A stretch of 64,000 nt of DNA from Papaver somniferum (lineage: Eukaryota; Streptophyta; Magnoliopsida; Ranunculales; Papaveraceae), in assembly GCF_003573695.1 (NCBI RefSeq), contig NC_039363.1, positions 124,107,302-124,171,301 on the forward strand, given 5' to 3'. The position numbers and the translations under genes are program-made. The notes beneath the pieces are model-generated. The model made no database searches. It saw nothing but the letters and a program-made list of their open reading frames with translations, and was not told the DNA's origin. Of the stretch, positions 50,001 to 59,190 are shown piece by piece; position 1 is the stretch's first letter, and every line of letters begins with the position of its first letter.

Positions 50001-53000
50001 AGAGATCTAGTTGATAATATGGATAACGAAGATTATGCTGCCCAGTTTGGGGAGAAAGTCACGAAGAGGCATCGCCCAAGGTGGCAGTATCAAAGACGGG
50101 TAAAAGAACTCGAGCTTCATCGAGCGCTGAATGCTCCAACTGAAGCGCTCCAATGAAGCTGCTCCAACTGAAGGTGCTCAAACCCGTGGTCGTGCAGGAC
50201 TGGGAGGTAGTCACGGTCGTAAAGTAAAGAAGAGCAGATAAATGACAATGATTTGTGTTGTACATTCGGAAGTTTGGGTAACTAAGTTAGACAAGTTCAA
50301 ATGACAATGATTTGTGTGTACATATTCGGAAGTTTTGGTAACTAAGTTAACTTCCGATTATTTTGAAAAGTATCAGTTTTTCCCAAATTCTGATTTTTGG
50401 GCCATCGTACATTCGGGACTTTACAAAAAAAATTATCCTCCGAATATTACAAGTTCAAAACAAACCACATGGCTCTAGGTGGTTCCAAGGGCCAATATAG
50501 AAGGTTAGACACCCATATTCGGAAGTTTGGTAACTAAGTTAACTTCCGATTATTTCAAGTTCAAAATTTGAAAAGTATCAGTTTTTCCCAAATTCTGATT
50601 TTTGGGCCATCGTACATTCGGACTTTACAAAAAAAATTATCCTCCGAATATTACAAGTTCAAAACAAACCATGCCATGGCTCTAGGTGGTTCCAAGGGCC
50701 AATATAGAAGGTTAGACACCCATATTCGGAAGTTTTGGTAACTAAGTTAACTTCCGATTATTTCAAGTTCAAAATTTGAAAAGTATCAGTTTTTCCCAAA
50801 TTCTGATTTTTGGGCCATCGTACATTCGGAACTTTACAAAAAAATTATCCTCCGAATATTACAAGTTCAAAACAAACCATGCCATGGCTCTAGGTGGTTC
50901 CAAGGGCCAATATAGAAGGTTAGACACCCATATTCGGAAGTTTTGGTAACTAAGTTAACTTCCGATTATTTCAAGTTCAAAATTTGAAAAGTATCAGTTT
51001 TTCCAAATTCTGATTTTTGGGCCATCGTACATTCGGACTTTACAAAAAAAATTATCCTCCGAATATTACAAGTTCAAAACCATGCCATGGCTCTAGGTGG
51101 TTCCAAGGGCCATATAGAAGGTTAGACACCCATATTCGGAAGTTTTGGTAACTAAGTTAACTTCCGATTATTTCAAGTTCAAAATTTGAAAAGTATCAGT
51201 TTTTCCCAAATTCTGATTTTTGGGCCATCGTACATTCGGACTTTACAAAAAAAATTATCCTCCGAATATTACAAGTTCAAAACAAACCATGCCATGGCTC
51301 TAGGTGGTTCCAAGGGCCAATATAGAAGGTTAGACCCCATATTCGGAAGTTTGGTAACTAAGTTAACTTCCGATTATTTCAAGTTCAAAATTTGAAAAGT
51401 ATCAGTTTTTCCCAAATTCTGATTTTTGGGCCATCGTACATTCGGGACTTTACAAAAAAAATTATCCTCCGAATAATATAGTCGTTTTAGAAATACCAAC
51501 CTAATCGGTAGATAAAAATTTAAGTTCGCTACCGAATGTCTTATTCGGAGGGAATACGTGTATCGTTAGCAACCGATTGTAGTGCATCATTGATACGAAA
51601 CCTCAACGGCCATATTTTCAGAAACCTCAACGGCCATATTTTCAAAAATTAGAGCCGTTGGAACTCTAATCTATATAAGGAGGGTAACCCCTCTCAGTTA
51701 TTATTGAGTAAAAAATCAGAATGAAAAACCTTTTCAATGGCAAGTCCATCATCAATCGACAACATACTTCGAAGATGCAAGCGAACAACTACATCAATTG
51801 CAGCAATGGAAAAGAAATACAAAAAAGGAACAAACAACCCAAAAAAATTAAACCATCGTTAGTGGCAACGAAGGAGGAGGAAGAGGAAATCAAGGCTAAG
51901 AAGCGAGGTGAAGAACAATTCCATCATAGAGAAAGATTAAAACAAGTTGAGGAAGAGACCGAATGGATAAAAAATTATTACATTGTGAAAGATCTACCCA
52001 AAGAACAGCAGGACGATCGTATATTTTGGATTAACGTTTCATTGGGTCCTTTTGTTGGTAAGTACAAGAAGCCACGCCACAATTATGAACCATCCCATGT
52101 TTCTTCAAGGGTGCACCATGTTATAAAATTGTGCACCGAGTACAACCGTATTCTTGCTAGGCACAGAGACGACAGGTTTGCGGCACAAGATGCTTATTCC
52201 AAGTGGAGAGGAGAGTCGTTTCTACATTTCGAAGCCGCGTTGATTGTTGCATCTCGGACTGGGAAAAAAGAATAACATGTGATGTTTGAGTGCTGTAAAT
52301 TCAAATTTTTAATATTAATCGGCGGTTTGATAAAATATGGAATTCCCGAATATGATTAATCGGATTGAAGTGTTATAATACTGTTGTTCCGATTACATAG
52401 TTTCAAAAAAAATTATAGCCGTGCCTCGAAATACACCAAATCGGTAGATAGATATTTAAGAGTTCTACCGATTATAATATTCAGAATCAAAACGTGTATC
52501 ATTACCGATTATATATTCGGAATATGTATCAAAGAATATCGGAATCAAACGTGTATCATTAACGATTTAATTTGCGACCGATTAAATCATATACCTTCAC
52601 AAAAAATCCAAAAAACTTGTACAAATTACATGTTCGAAAAAAAAACGATCAAACATCGTCATCATCCGAGGGGATCAATTCGAGTAACTCAGCGGGAAAG
52701 TTGTGTCCATAACGCGATCCCAATCAACCATGTTGGACTCATATTGTTTCACCAATCCTTGCAATGGTTCATCGGGAAGTAATCGTGCCACTTACTCAAC
52801 GGAGGTAATGGACAATCTTTCTTTACTCTTAAACCGATAAAATGCATTTCATTCACAAATGCCATTACGATTCTTCTATCTTTATCCGACTCGTCGCAAG
52901 CCGTTCTTGTGGGTGCAAACGTCATGCTAAGTCCATACATAGGAGGAACAAAGAAATGTACCACGCAATTCAAAACGTCCGCTAGGAGATATCCAAATTT

Positions 53001-56000
53001 AGGCATTGTCATCCAATACTTGGATCCGATTGTCTTCAATCCCTTTCGGCACTTCACACGCGCAACTAAGTCTTTGAACTCTTGTTCTTTGTCGTATCTA
53101 TCTCCTCGCCTCATCATCTCCATATAAAAAACCTTGTCCTTCACTAGTTTTACCTCCATCTTATTTCTTAAATATTGGCATTGGGTGACATCTTCGATAT
53201 CCGCCTCTCTAAAGTAACCCATTTGTTCCGTAGCAACGTGAAACCCACAATTTCCATCCCCATCAACCTCGTCAGTCGACAAAACAAATGGAATGATAAG
53301 TGGAGGGAGTTGTTCCAAATACTCTTTGTATATTGTATATGTGGATCGATTTGGTCTTCCATTAAGATCTCTAGGGCAACGAAGAGTACCTTTGTCCTCT
53401 TTTATAGTAAGAATTTCCATTGGTTGGGTTTGTTGCGAGGCGTTCATTTGCTCAACAACTTCTTCGACAACATTGGGTTGACTTACTTGAGAATTTTAGC
53501 TTGGAAATGATGATGGCAATTGGTTTTGAGATTGCATTGAATGTGCCACGTACATTGCAAGTTTTGGGCTTTCGGAAACACTACCGCTATTGCATGCATT
53601 AAGGCTTGATCGTTATCCGTTACAATAACCCTTGGAAAATTATCACCGTTATAAATGGACCTCAACGTCTCCAACATCCAAATGAAACTCACATTGTTCT
53701 CATGATCCATTAAACCCCATGCAATCGTAAACGTGTTTTTGTCCGAAGTATGGCAAGCAATGTTCAACAACGGCATGTTATACTTGTTTGTCTTATAAGT
53801 AGCATCTATCAACAAAATTTGATGAAAGCATTGATCCAATTGGATCATTTCGGGATGTGCCAAGAAAATACGAACCACTATACCATCCTTTTCTTCCCTT
53901 CTCAAGGTGTAGCCGTGTAACTCCGCTAACCACTCCGATTGTTGCATGACCGTTCTACCATCCCATTCAGTCCTTTTGATCGTAGCTAAGACCGACTTAA
54001 TTGTAGACAAAGAAGACAAGTTGTCGGGGTCGTCTGCCTTTATTTTACTTAAGATCGCACTCGCTTTTTGGATCCGCATAGACCTCACCGTCTGCATTTG
54101 ATGTGGTTTTAACTTGGCAACCATTACATGTCCAATTAAATCCTACGGGTCATCATGGTTGTGACAACCATTATCAACTTTATACATTTTATACTCTTTA
54201 CATTTAATACCATCGGGCTTATAGAAGACAATCTTAAATGGGCATCCTATCTTCTTGGTATTGCTTCGGTATTTCATATTCGTCTTCCGTACGTACTTAC
54301 TATTCTTTCCCTCGTGACTCTTTCGCGTCCCACCTCGCTCACAAATCATTTCAAATCGAGTGTCACTAACATGATTATTTTGAACTACCACACACATGTT
54401 ATCTTTTGCCTTGTTCATAAGCCATTCCTTTGCCTCCTTCTTACTTCCAAATGTCTAAACGTGCATAAAACAAAACAAATCTAATAAGCATAACCATTTA
54501 ACATATAAATTTTGAAAAAAAAGAAAAGTAGTAATGAGTATACCAAATCGTTTGCATAGTATAGGGAAGTGTCGGGCCTCAAATAGAAATCATCAACAAA
54601 CTCTTCAACGGCCTGCATATGAAAGCAACAAATTATTATACAATAATCGGAGGTTATTAAATAAGTCAAACTGCCGAATATACTATATTCGGAATCCTAT
54701 CGGTTACCCAAAACACCCGATTTATGCAAATGAATGTACACAGTTTACTGAGTGCAAAAAATGATATAATCGGAATCTAAAATATATAGTAAAACAGCCG
54801 AATATAAATAACCGGGAGATAACTTTAATCGATAAACATCTGATTTTAAAGTTTTCGGAAATTTTATTTTGAGGCCACTGTTATATTCGGCAGTCAAATA
54901 ATGTTAAACTATTAACGATTGTAAAGGATAAGAATACTGAGTTTTGAAATTTTTTGAGGAATTCGTTTTTGGGGCCATTCGGAGGTAAATAACTCTACAT
55001 AACTACCGAATGTAGATTTTTTTGGAAAACCAGTTTGGGGTTTTTTCTCATATTCGGCAGTAAACTACTATCTTGGAACTACCGAATATACATATTTGGT
55101 ACTCAGTGTGTTATATTCGTAAGTTTATTCGAGAAATTATCTACCGAATCTGGGTAGTTCATGGCATTCAATGCATGCAATAATCGGTTTTTCTTGTTTA
55201 CAAAAGCACACAAACGCATACAAATCGAGTATTTGAGTTTCTTAACACAATACCTGTGTTTTACATGCATCGTTAGCTTCAATATCAGGCGATTCTCCAT
55301 TTTCTTCCATGAAAGGGTCGTCTAGGTTTTCCTCTCCACAAAAGTTTGGATCATTCAACATATACCCCAAATCGTCTTCTCTAAACGGTCGTGAACCCTC
55401 AACATTTTGTTCTTCGCCATGATTCTCACCTTCTTCTTCATATCCATCCATTTTTGTAGTGATAAAATGGGTTTTCCCTTTTTTCCTTAACCTTCTTCTC
55501 TATAACTCTAACAACTCAAAAATGAAAAAGAAATGGAAAAAATAAAACAGAAATCATTCTAATACTGCACCGACTACAATCGGAAGTCTGGGTAATATTT
55601 TGGCTTCCGATTGCCATCGGAGGATAAAAATGTTATCATATCCTCAAAATCTATAAGGGTAATTTTGCCATTACGAATTACGCGAGATAAGGGCTGGCTA
55701 CATTTTTCCTTTGGGTGACCTTTTTTGTTTTATTGTTGGTCCCTAAATCCTTTTGAGTGGCCCCTAAAAACGCGAGGTTTTCTATCTGTAATAAGGTGTT
55801 CTCGGATGGAACCTGCATATTAGTTTCTATGTTCATGGTGCAAAAGTCAATTTTTTTTTTTTTTTGTAAATCACTTCTTCACTTTACCAAATTTGCATTT
55901 TTTTTAAAATATTTTTAGCTGATCTAATTCCATTAAGAAACTATATTCAATTAAAGATTTTTGTAAGAAAAACATTTTGTGAACGGTAATTTATTAAACA

Positions 56001-56479
56001 AATATGAAAGGAAACTAGGGAGTGAGCGAGAGATGTATACCATTGAGGACGTCAAGATCAAGTGTATCAACATCGAAACCAGCATCAAAATAATGATCAA
56101 AAACATGTCCAGGCGCATCAACATGGGTTCCAGTATGTATAGGCAACTTCATCTCAGAAAAGTTAGCATTGGAACCATTATTCATACTGTCACCGTCATG
56201 TATTGTCAAGAACTGGCCTAATCCTTCAGATGATCCCCACTTAGGCATAGTACTTCTAAAAGTGTGACTGATATCAATAATTCTTCCTCCTCCATGAACT
56301 TCCCTTCTTGGTGGGACTAGCTCCATAGTGATTTCAGCCTCACCATCACTACTCCAAGCTTTGTAAGTATCAGATGGGTAAGCTTCCGTTGATGTTGCAG
56401 AGGAAGAGATCACCGCAAAGGATACCACAACAGAAGCACATAGTAGCATAATCAACTGAGGATTGCTATTCAGCCTCAT
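44018..56479 (-). CDS. Cyclase-family protein (kynurenine-formamidase-like), six exons, MULE in intron 1
   Basis: Minus-strand exons 56479-56041, 45222-45178, 44999-44927, 44723-44626, 44442-44375 and 44143-44018 join to 282 residues. The start [20 protein letters not shown] gives a signal peptide, which suggests secretion or a wall location; an upstream in-frame ATG at 56572 is less likely. The metal-binding motif [11 protein letters not shown] (residues 115-125) defines the cyclase superfamily. Later blocks [39 protein letters not shown] and [12 protein letters not shown] match plant CYCLASE proteins. The catalytic role in plants is unclear; bacterial relatives hydrolyse N-formylkynurenine. 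Two oddities: intron 1 is about 10.8 kb because it contains a MULE and a MITE, and exon 3 ends CAG|ACAATA with no GT donor. A GT 39 nt further on (exon end 44888) would add 13 residues in frame. It may be functional with altered splicing, or failing. Confidence 0.85.
45349..45888. mobile_element. Emigrant-like MITE, copy 2, TSD TA, in cyclase intron 1
   Basis: Bounded by CAATAAAAC (one change from copy 1) and TTTACTG, with TA at 45347-45348 and 45889-45890. It shares long blocks with copy 1, including GTCCTGACTCGGGCTCTTAG and GAACCATAAATTATGTGTTA, and has extra sequence near 45635-45715. The MULE inserted 15 bp beyond its right end. Confidence 0.85.
46430..47165. repeat. Run of AWTCGG...CCGAWT inverted modules in PMD intron 1
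   Basis: Within this intron, half-sites ATTCGG and CCGAAT/CCGATT alternate with a spacing near 23 bp between them. Starts include about 46787, 46868, 46909, 46951, 47028, 47072 and 47113, giving a local period near 41-45 bp. Adjacent exons lack the motif. Confidence 0.85.
48503..49150. repeat. Tandem array, about 160-bp unit, four copies, in PMD intron 3
   Basis: Landmark CTCCAAATGACGC occurs at 48536, 48698, 48858 and 49016, giving a period of 158-162 bp. Each unit contains two to three AWTCGG...CCGAWT modules, including ATTCGGTAGG...TTTCCGAAT and CCGATTATATATAATCGG. The copies are nearly identical, so expansion was recent. Confidence 0.93.
50324..51480. repeat. Tandem array, about 205-bp unit, six copies, between the genes of the MULE
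   Basis: ATTCGGAAGTTT starts copies at 50324, 50517, 50724, 50932, 51134 and 51341, with periods of 193-208 bp. Each unit holds two hairpin-like modules: ATTCGGAAGTT with AACTTCCGATT about 14 nt later, and ATTCGGA...TCCGAAT. Copies differ by single bases and small indels. The array sits after the PMD stop codon and before the promoter of the next gene. Confidence 0.95.
51600..51678 (+). promoter_or_regulatory. Promoter of the small MULE gene: TATA box and three MSA-like motifs
   Basis: TATATAA lies at 51672-51678, 43 bp before the ATG at 51721. Upstream are CTCAACGGCCA (51602-51612), the same again (51626-51636) within a 24-bp direct repeat, and the reverse motif GAGCCGTTGGA (51652-51662). 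Each agrees with 10 of 11 positions of the mitosis-specific activator consensus YCYAACGGYYA, bound by three-repeat MYB proteins in G2/M genes. Confidence 0.65.
51721..52275 (+). CDS. Unknown 184-residue protein of the MULE
   Basis: A single intact exon starts [20 protein letters not shown] and ends VASRTGKKE. Residues about 35-85 are highly charged ([31 protein letters not shown]), likely coiled-coil. A compact region follows with [40 protein letters not shown] and [20 protein letters not shown]. It has no signal peptide or membrane segment. I do not recognise the family. Its own TATA box, intact frame and position between the PMD and transposase genes suggest a real third gene of the element. 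A nuclear accessory role in transposition would be a guess. Confidence 0.6.
   Translation: MKNLFNGKSIINRQHTSKMQANNYINCSNGKEIQKRNKQPKKIKPSLVATKEEEEEIKAKKRGEEQFHHRERLKQVEEETEWIKNYYIVKDLPKEQQDDRIFWINVSLGPFVGKYKKPRHNYEPSHVSSRVHHVIKLCTEYNRILARHRDDRFAAQDAYSKWRGESFLHFEAALIVASRTGKKE
52300..52630. repeat. Inverted modules downstream of the small MULE gene
   Basis: AATCGG or ATTCGG half-sites pair with CCGAWT at about 52318, 52358 and 52438, followed by degenerate copies to 52600. The segment lies between the convergent ends of the small gene and the OTU gene. AATCGGTAG...CTACCGATT at 52438 has 9-bp arms. Confidence 0.8.
52749..53480 (-). pseudogene. OTU-like cysteine protease domain, C-terminal part of the MULE transposase gene
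   Basis: The minus-strand frame reads from [13 protein letters not shown] (53447) to NHCKDW (52749). After a GRP-containing basic stretch ([12 protein letters not shown]), the OTU signature appears: [19 protein letters not shown] with the catalytic D and [21 protein letters not shown], and [20 protein letters not shown] with the catalytic H. In plants this arrangement is known as the C-terminal part of FAR1/MULE proteins. OTU enzymes remove ubiquitin. Here the reading frame joins the transposase only through a frame change near 53490, so it is either a separate product or part of a broken one. All three catalytic residues appear kept. Confidence 0.8.
53483..55451 (-). pseudogene. FAR1-type MULE transposase, N-terminal and DDE part (three exons)
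   Basis: Exons 55451-55254, 54612-54544 and from 54454 join in frame. The acidic start ([20 protein letters not shown]) leads to a FAR1 DNA-binding domain: [20 protein letters not shown], then [16 protein letters not shown], ending in NGCHNH. A TAG follows in HNHDDP-stop-DLIGH (near 54143). The MULE core then gives the first acidic residue in [19 protein letters not shown], then [11 protein letters not shown] and the second in [11 protein letters not shown], and WHIQCN. The frame ends at QAKILK near 53483 with a CAA|GTAAGT donor-like site. The third acidic residue and the SWIM zinc finger are absent, so a segment was deleted before the OTU part. It would cut and insert the element in the nucleus. 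It cannot do so now. Confidence 0.85.
54630..55160. repeat. Inverted modules in transposase introns 1 and 2
   Basis: AWTCGG...CCGAWT modules start at about 54643, 54768, 54885, 54976, 55053 and 55118, mostly with 22-24 bp between half-sites, for example ATTCGGAGG...CTACCGAAT at 54976. A further copy (AATCGGAAG...CTTCCGATT) is in the 5' flank at 55578. Confidence 0.85.
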
Positions 56480-57161
56480 CGTCTTCAGCTCTATCGTTAG
56501 CCTTTGTCTTTTCAATGGGGATCGAGTTGAATGCCTCACAGTTGTAATTTTTTTTTTTTTTTGTTGAAGCATCAGTTGGTGTAATAATGCAGTTGAATGT
56601 CTATATTGGCGTGCTCTTTATATGGTTTGTCAAGTGAATCACTGGAGCAGGTATAAATGCATAGTCACCGTGCCCACTCCAAGAGTTTATTTTCATTTTT
56701 GTATTACAAGAAAAGATTTCGTCCCACTATCCTCGCATATCATTTGTTGTCGAGTCTGGAATACAGACGTACATCCGTGGAAGAAGGGATTCCTTGTGTC
56801 GAGCGAATCATTTGAGTGGGTGTAGAGCCGAAATCATACCACCTACTTCAAGAGTTTTGATTCAGTGAACATTTAGGTGTCTGGTAAGCTTATAATTGAG
56901 GTTACAGACTGGACATATGCAACTCTTTGTGGACCGAGATGGTCCAATAATATAGACTCCCTACATACAATGTATAAACAACTGCACAGCGGTTGTAAAC
57001 CTTGTTGTTTACTTATAAATGTGTCAAGTAGATACAACAAAGCTGATACTTTGAAAACACACATTGAAATCTGATACAAATAATAAGTTCCACAATATCA
57101 ATGCAACAAACACATACTCTAACATCACTAGAAGAAGAAACCAAAGGTGCAATCTTTCGTC

Positions 57162-59190
57162 TCAGTTTATCCTCTCTTCCAAATCCCCTTTATAATTCTT
57201 CTCATCCTCATAGGTAAGATTAGTTACCGGACCTAGAATATCTACAAGTAAACGTGAACAATCAGATGAAAAGAAAACAAGTAATTATAATTATAAACAC
57301 GAATGAAAAAGATATCTTACCTGTTTCAATATCATCAACATCATCCACTAAGCTAGAAAGATCAAGATATGTTGTTGAATGTAACCAGTTTTGCGTGCAA
57401 ATCAAGGCCTCAACTGTCCTTGGAGATAAAGAACTTCGATACGGATCAAGAATGCGCTTTTCAGTAAATAAAGCTGATTCAGATGCAATAGAAGACATAG
57501 GTATAGCCAGTATATCCCTTGCAATGCAGGACATAATACTATACCAGGGAGAACGGGTCTTCCACCAGCCCAATAAATCAAATTGAGAGTTGGCACGAGT
57601 TCTCTCACATGGTTCTTCCAAATACCTGTCTACCTCTGATTTGTACTCAACATTAAACCTTTCCTCTTTAATTTTTCTCCTCCGTTTCCTATAAGCTTGA
57701 CGTTCTGTGTCGCAACCAACAATCTCTGGACCTGAATAGAGTAACTTATACTCTTCGTAGAGTTTCCCAAGATTACTTTTCACCTTGCACATAATCTTTA
57801 CTAACAAATCCTCATCCTTTTCACACAGTTCACCAAGATAAAATTTTAATCCGACTTCTTTTTCTCTTGGATCAAGCAGTACAGCAATAAACAAGAAAGG
57901 ATGCATGTCTTCATATTTTCCCCAATACTTTATATACTTGTTGAACATTTTGTTAGCCTTGTTGTTTAAAAATGGGTCTTCACCGTTAAACTCCATTCCC
58001 AAATCATGAATATCACAAAGATTCGACAAGAAGGAATCTGATGTAACATACGTAGGTGCAGAAAACTTAACAGTACCATCAAGAACTACATCTAGGAACT
58101 CCACAAAATTTCTGGCACAGCTCCAATCTTCAGCACATGGAGCTCTTAAAGGAGACATGTCTTTGCCAGAACTAGAAGTTTTTTTGCCATGAGCGGAAGC
58201 TTCTCTATCAACAGTAGAAGTAGAAGTGCTAGAACAAAACTTTGTATAAAACTCAGAATCTTCCCTTTCTAACCTTGCAAAAGCTTTTTCAAACTTTTCA
58301 GCTGCCTCTAACATCAATAACGTAGAATTCCAATTAGTTTTATCATCCAAAACTAAACCCTTTTTGCAAGCAATCTTTTCTTTCTCCACACATTGCTTAA
58401 ATTTTCCCAATCTAGAAGGAGAACTCAATACATACCTCACCACTGCCCTGATTCTGGTAATAGACTGATGATACACTTTTAGACCATCCTTTACAAGAAG
58501 CCTGAGTGCATGAGCAGCACATCTTACTTGCATGAATTCAGCTTTCATTATTGCAGTGTTCCAACTGTTCACACTATCCATCAGATATTTAAGAGCAATA
58601 TCGTTAGCACTAGTATTATCAAGAGTCACAGTGAACACCTTATCAATTCCCCACTCCAACAGACATTTCTCTAGAGTTTTACCAATGTTTACACCTTCAT
58701 GACTCCCAACCTGGCAGAAATTTAAGATTTTCTTGTGCAACTTCCAATTTTGATCAATATAGTGAGCAGTTATGCACATATAATTAAGCTTTTGGATGGA
58801 TATCCATGAATCAATTGTGAGACACACTCTCTGACGACTTGCTGTAAAATAATCTTTCAATTTTTGCTTCTCAGACAAATACAGAGACAAAACATCACGA
58901 TAAATAGTCATACAAGATGGGACCTCAAATCCAGGATCAAGGACTTTGGAAACTGCCTTAAACTCTTCTCCTTCAACCATTTCAAAAGGCATCCCATATT
59001 CAGTAACCCTTTCCATTAAAGCTTTCCTACAAGCATCATAGTTATAACTAGCTGCAACTGTTGTGTGGAGTGCGCCCATGCTTCAGATGCGGTGCTAGGA
59101 GATTTTCTTTTCTTACCCGCAGTTGGCTGATCTTGAAGTTCAGAAGCTTCAGCAGCAGCAGCAGACCCAGTTGAGCTATTCTCAGCTAGA
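57162..59190 (-). CDS. hAT-transposase-derived protein lacking a BED zinc finger
   Basis: Minus-strand exon 59079-57321 joins exon 57241-57162 (GTAAGA donor, CTTGTAG acceptor), giving about 613 residues ending DLEERIN. The fold is that of plant RICESLEEPER-type hAT proteins. Residues include VCLTIDSWIS and VTLDNTSAND (catalytic aspartates), VRCAAHALRLLV, HPFLFIAVLLDPREK, and the C-terminal dimerisation segment IPMSSIASESALF with DPYRSSLSPRTVEALI. The frame is open throughout. Upstream, an acceptor at 59187 begins a stretch reading AENSSTGSAAAAEASELQDQ and ending KRKSPSTASEAWAHST, the start of a BED finger, but in another frame and then cut off. The first ATG in this exon is 59079. A donor GTAAGT near 60000 suggests a noncoding first exon. 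It may be a domesticated protein or a recent transposon relic. No terminal repeats were found. Confidence 0.8.

Larger units (their letters stand above)
46199..50156 (+). pseudogene. Plant mobile domain (PMD) protein gene of the MULE (five exons, two frameshifts)
   Basis: Exons 46199-46401, 47188-about 47669, 47750-48466, 49188-49820 and 49914-50156 join with GT-AG introns. Exon 1 starts [20 protein letters not shown]. Exon 2 is basic then Q/E/S-rich with a repeated GVQPS-EQ unit. The PMD core is in exons 3-4: [72 protein letters not shown], then AWIYDHFP. Exon 4 ends with [12 protein letters not shown]; exon 5 is basic and charged. Frameshifts near 47435 and 48195 break the frame. PMD proteins of transposons probably act in the nucleus; their host relatives MAIN and MAIL1 affect silencing. 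The role in MULEs is not established. Confidence 0.82.
45906..55776. mobile_element. Mutator-like element (9.9 kb) with PMD gene, small unknown gene and FAR1-MULE-OTU transposase
   Basis: Terminal inverted repeats of about 45 bp share CTCGCGTTTTTAGGGGCCAC, then AAAGGATTTAGGG. Direct flanks are CTTTTCTAT (45897-45905) and GTTTTCTAT (55777-55785), eight of nine bases identical, as expected of a MULE. The element holds a PMD gene on the plus strand (46199-50156), a small gene on the plus strand (51721-52275) and a transposase/OTU gene on the minus strand (55451-52749). Noncoding parts are filled with AWTCGG-N23-CCGAWT inverted modules and two tandem arrays. It lies in the first intron of the cyclase gene. 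Stops, frameshifts and a deletion in the transposase make it non-autonomous now. Confidence 0.92.

Noticed and set aside
48503..51480. CRISPR-like appearance of the two arrays
   Set aside because: Units are 160-205 bp without short identical repeats and unique spacers, and the genome is a plant; these are tandem satellites.
56015..56572. 185-codon frame as a complete small secreted protein
   Set aside because: It is exon 1 of the cyclase gene read past its GTATAC donor into the intron; the conserved domain continues in exons at 45222 and below.
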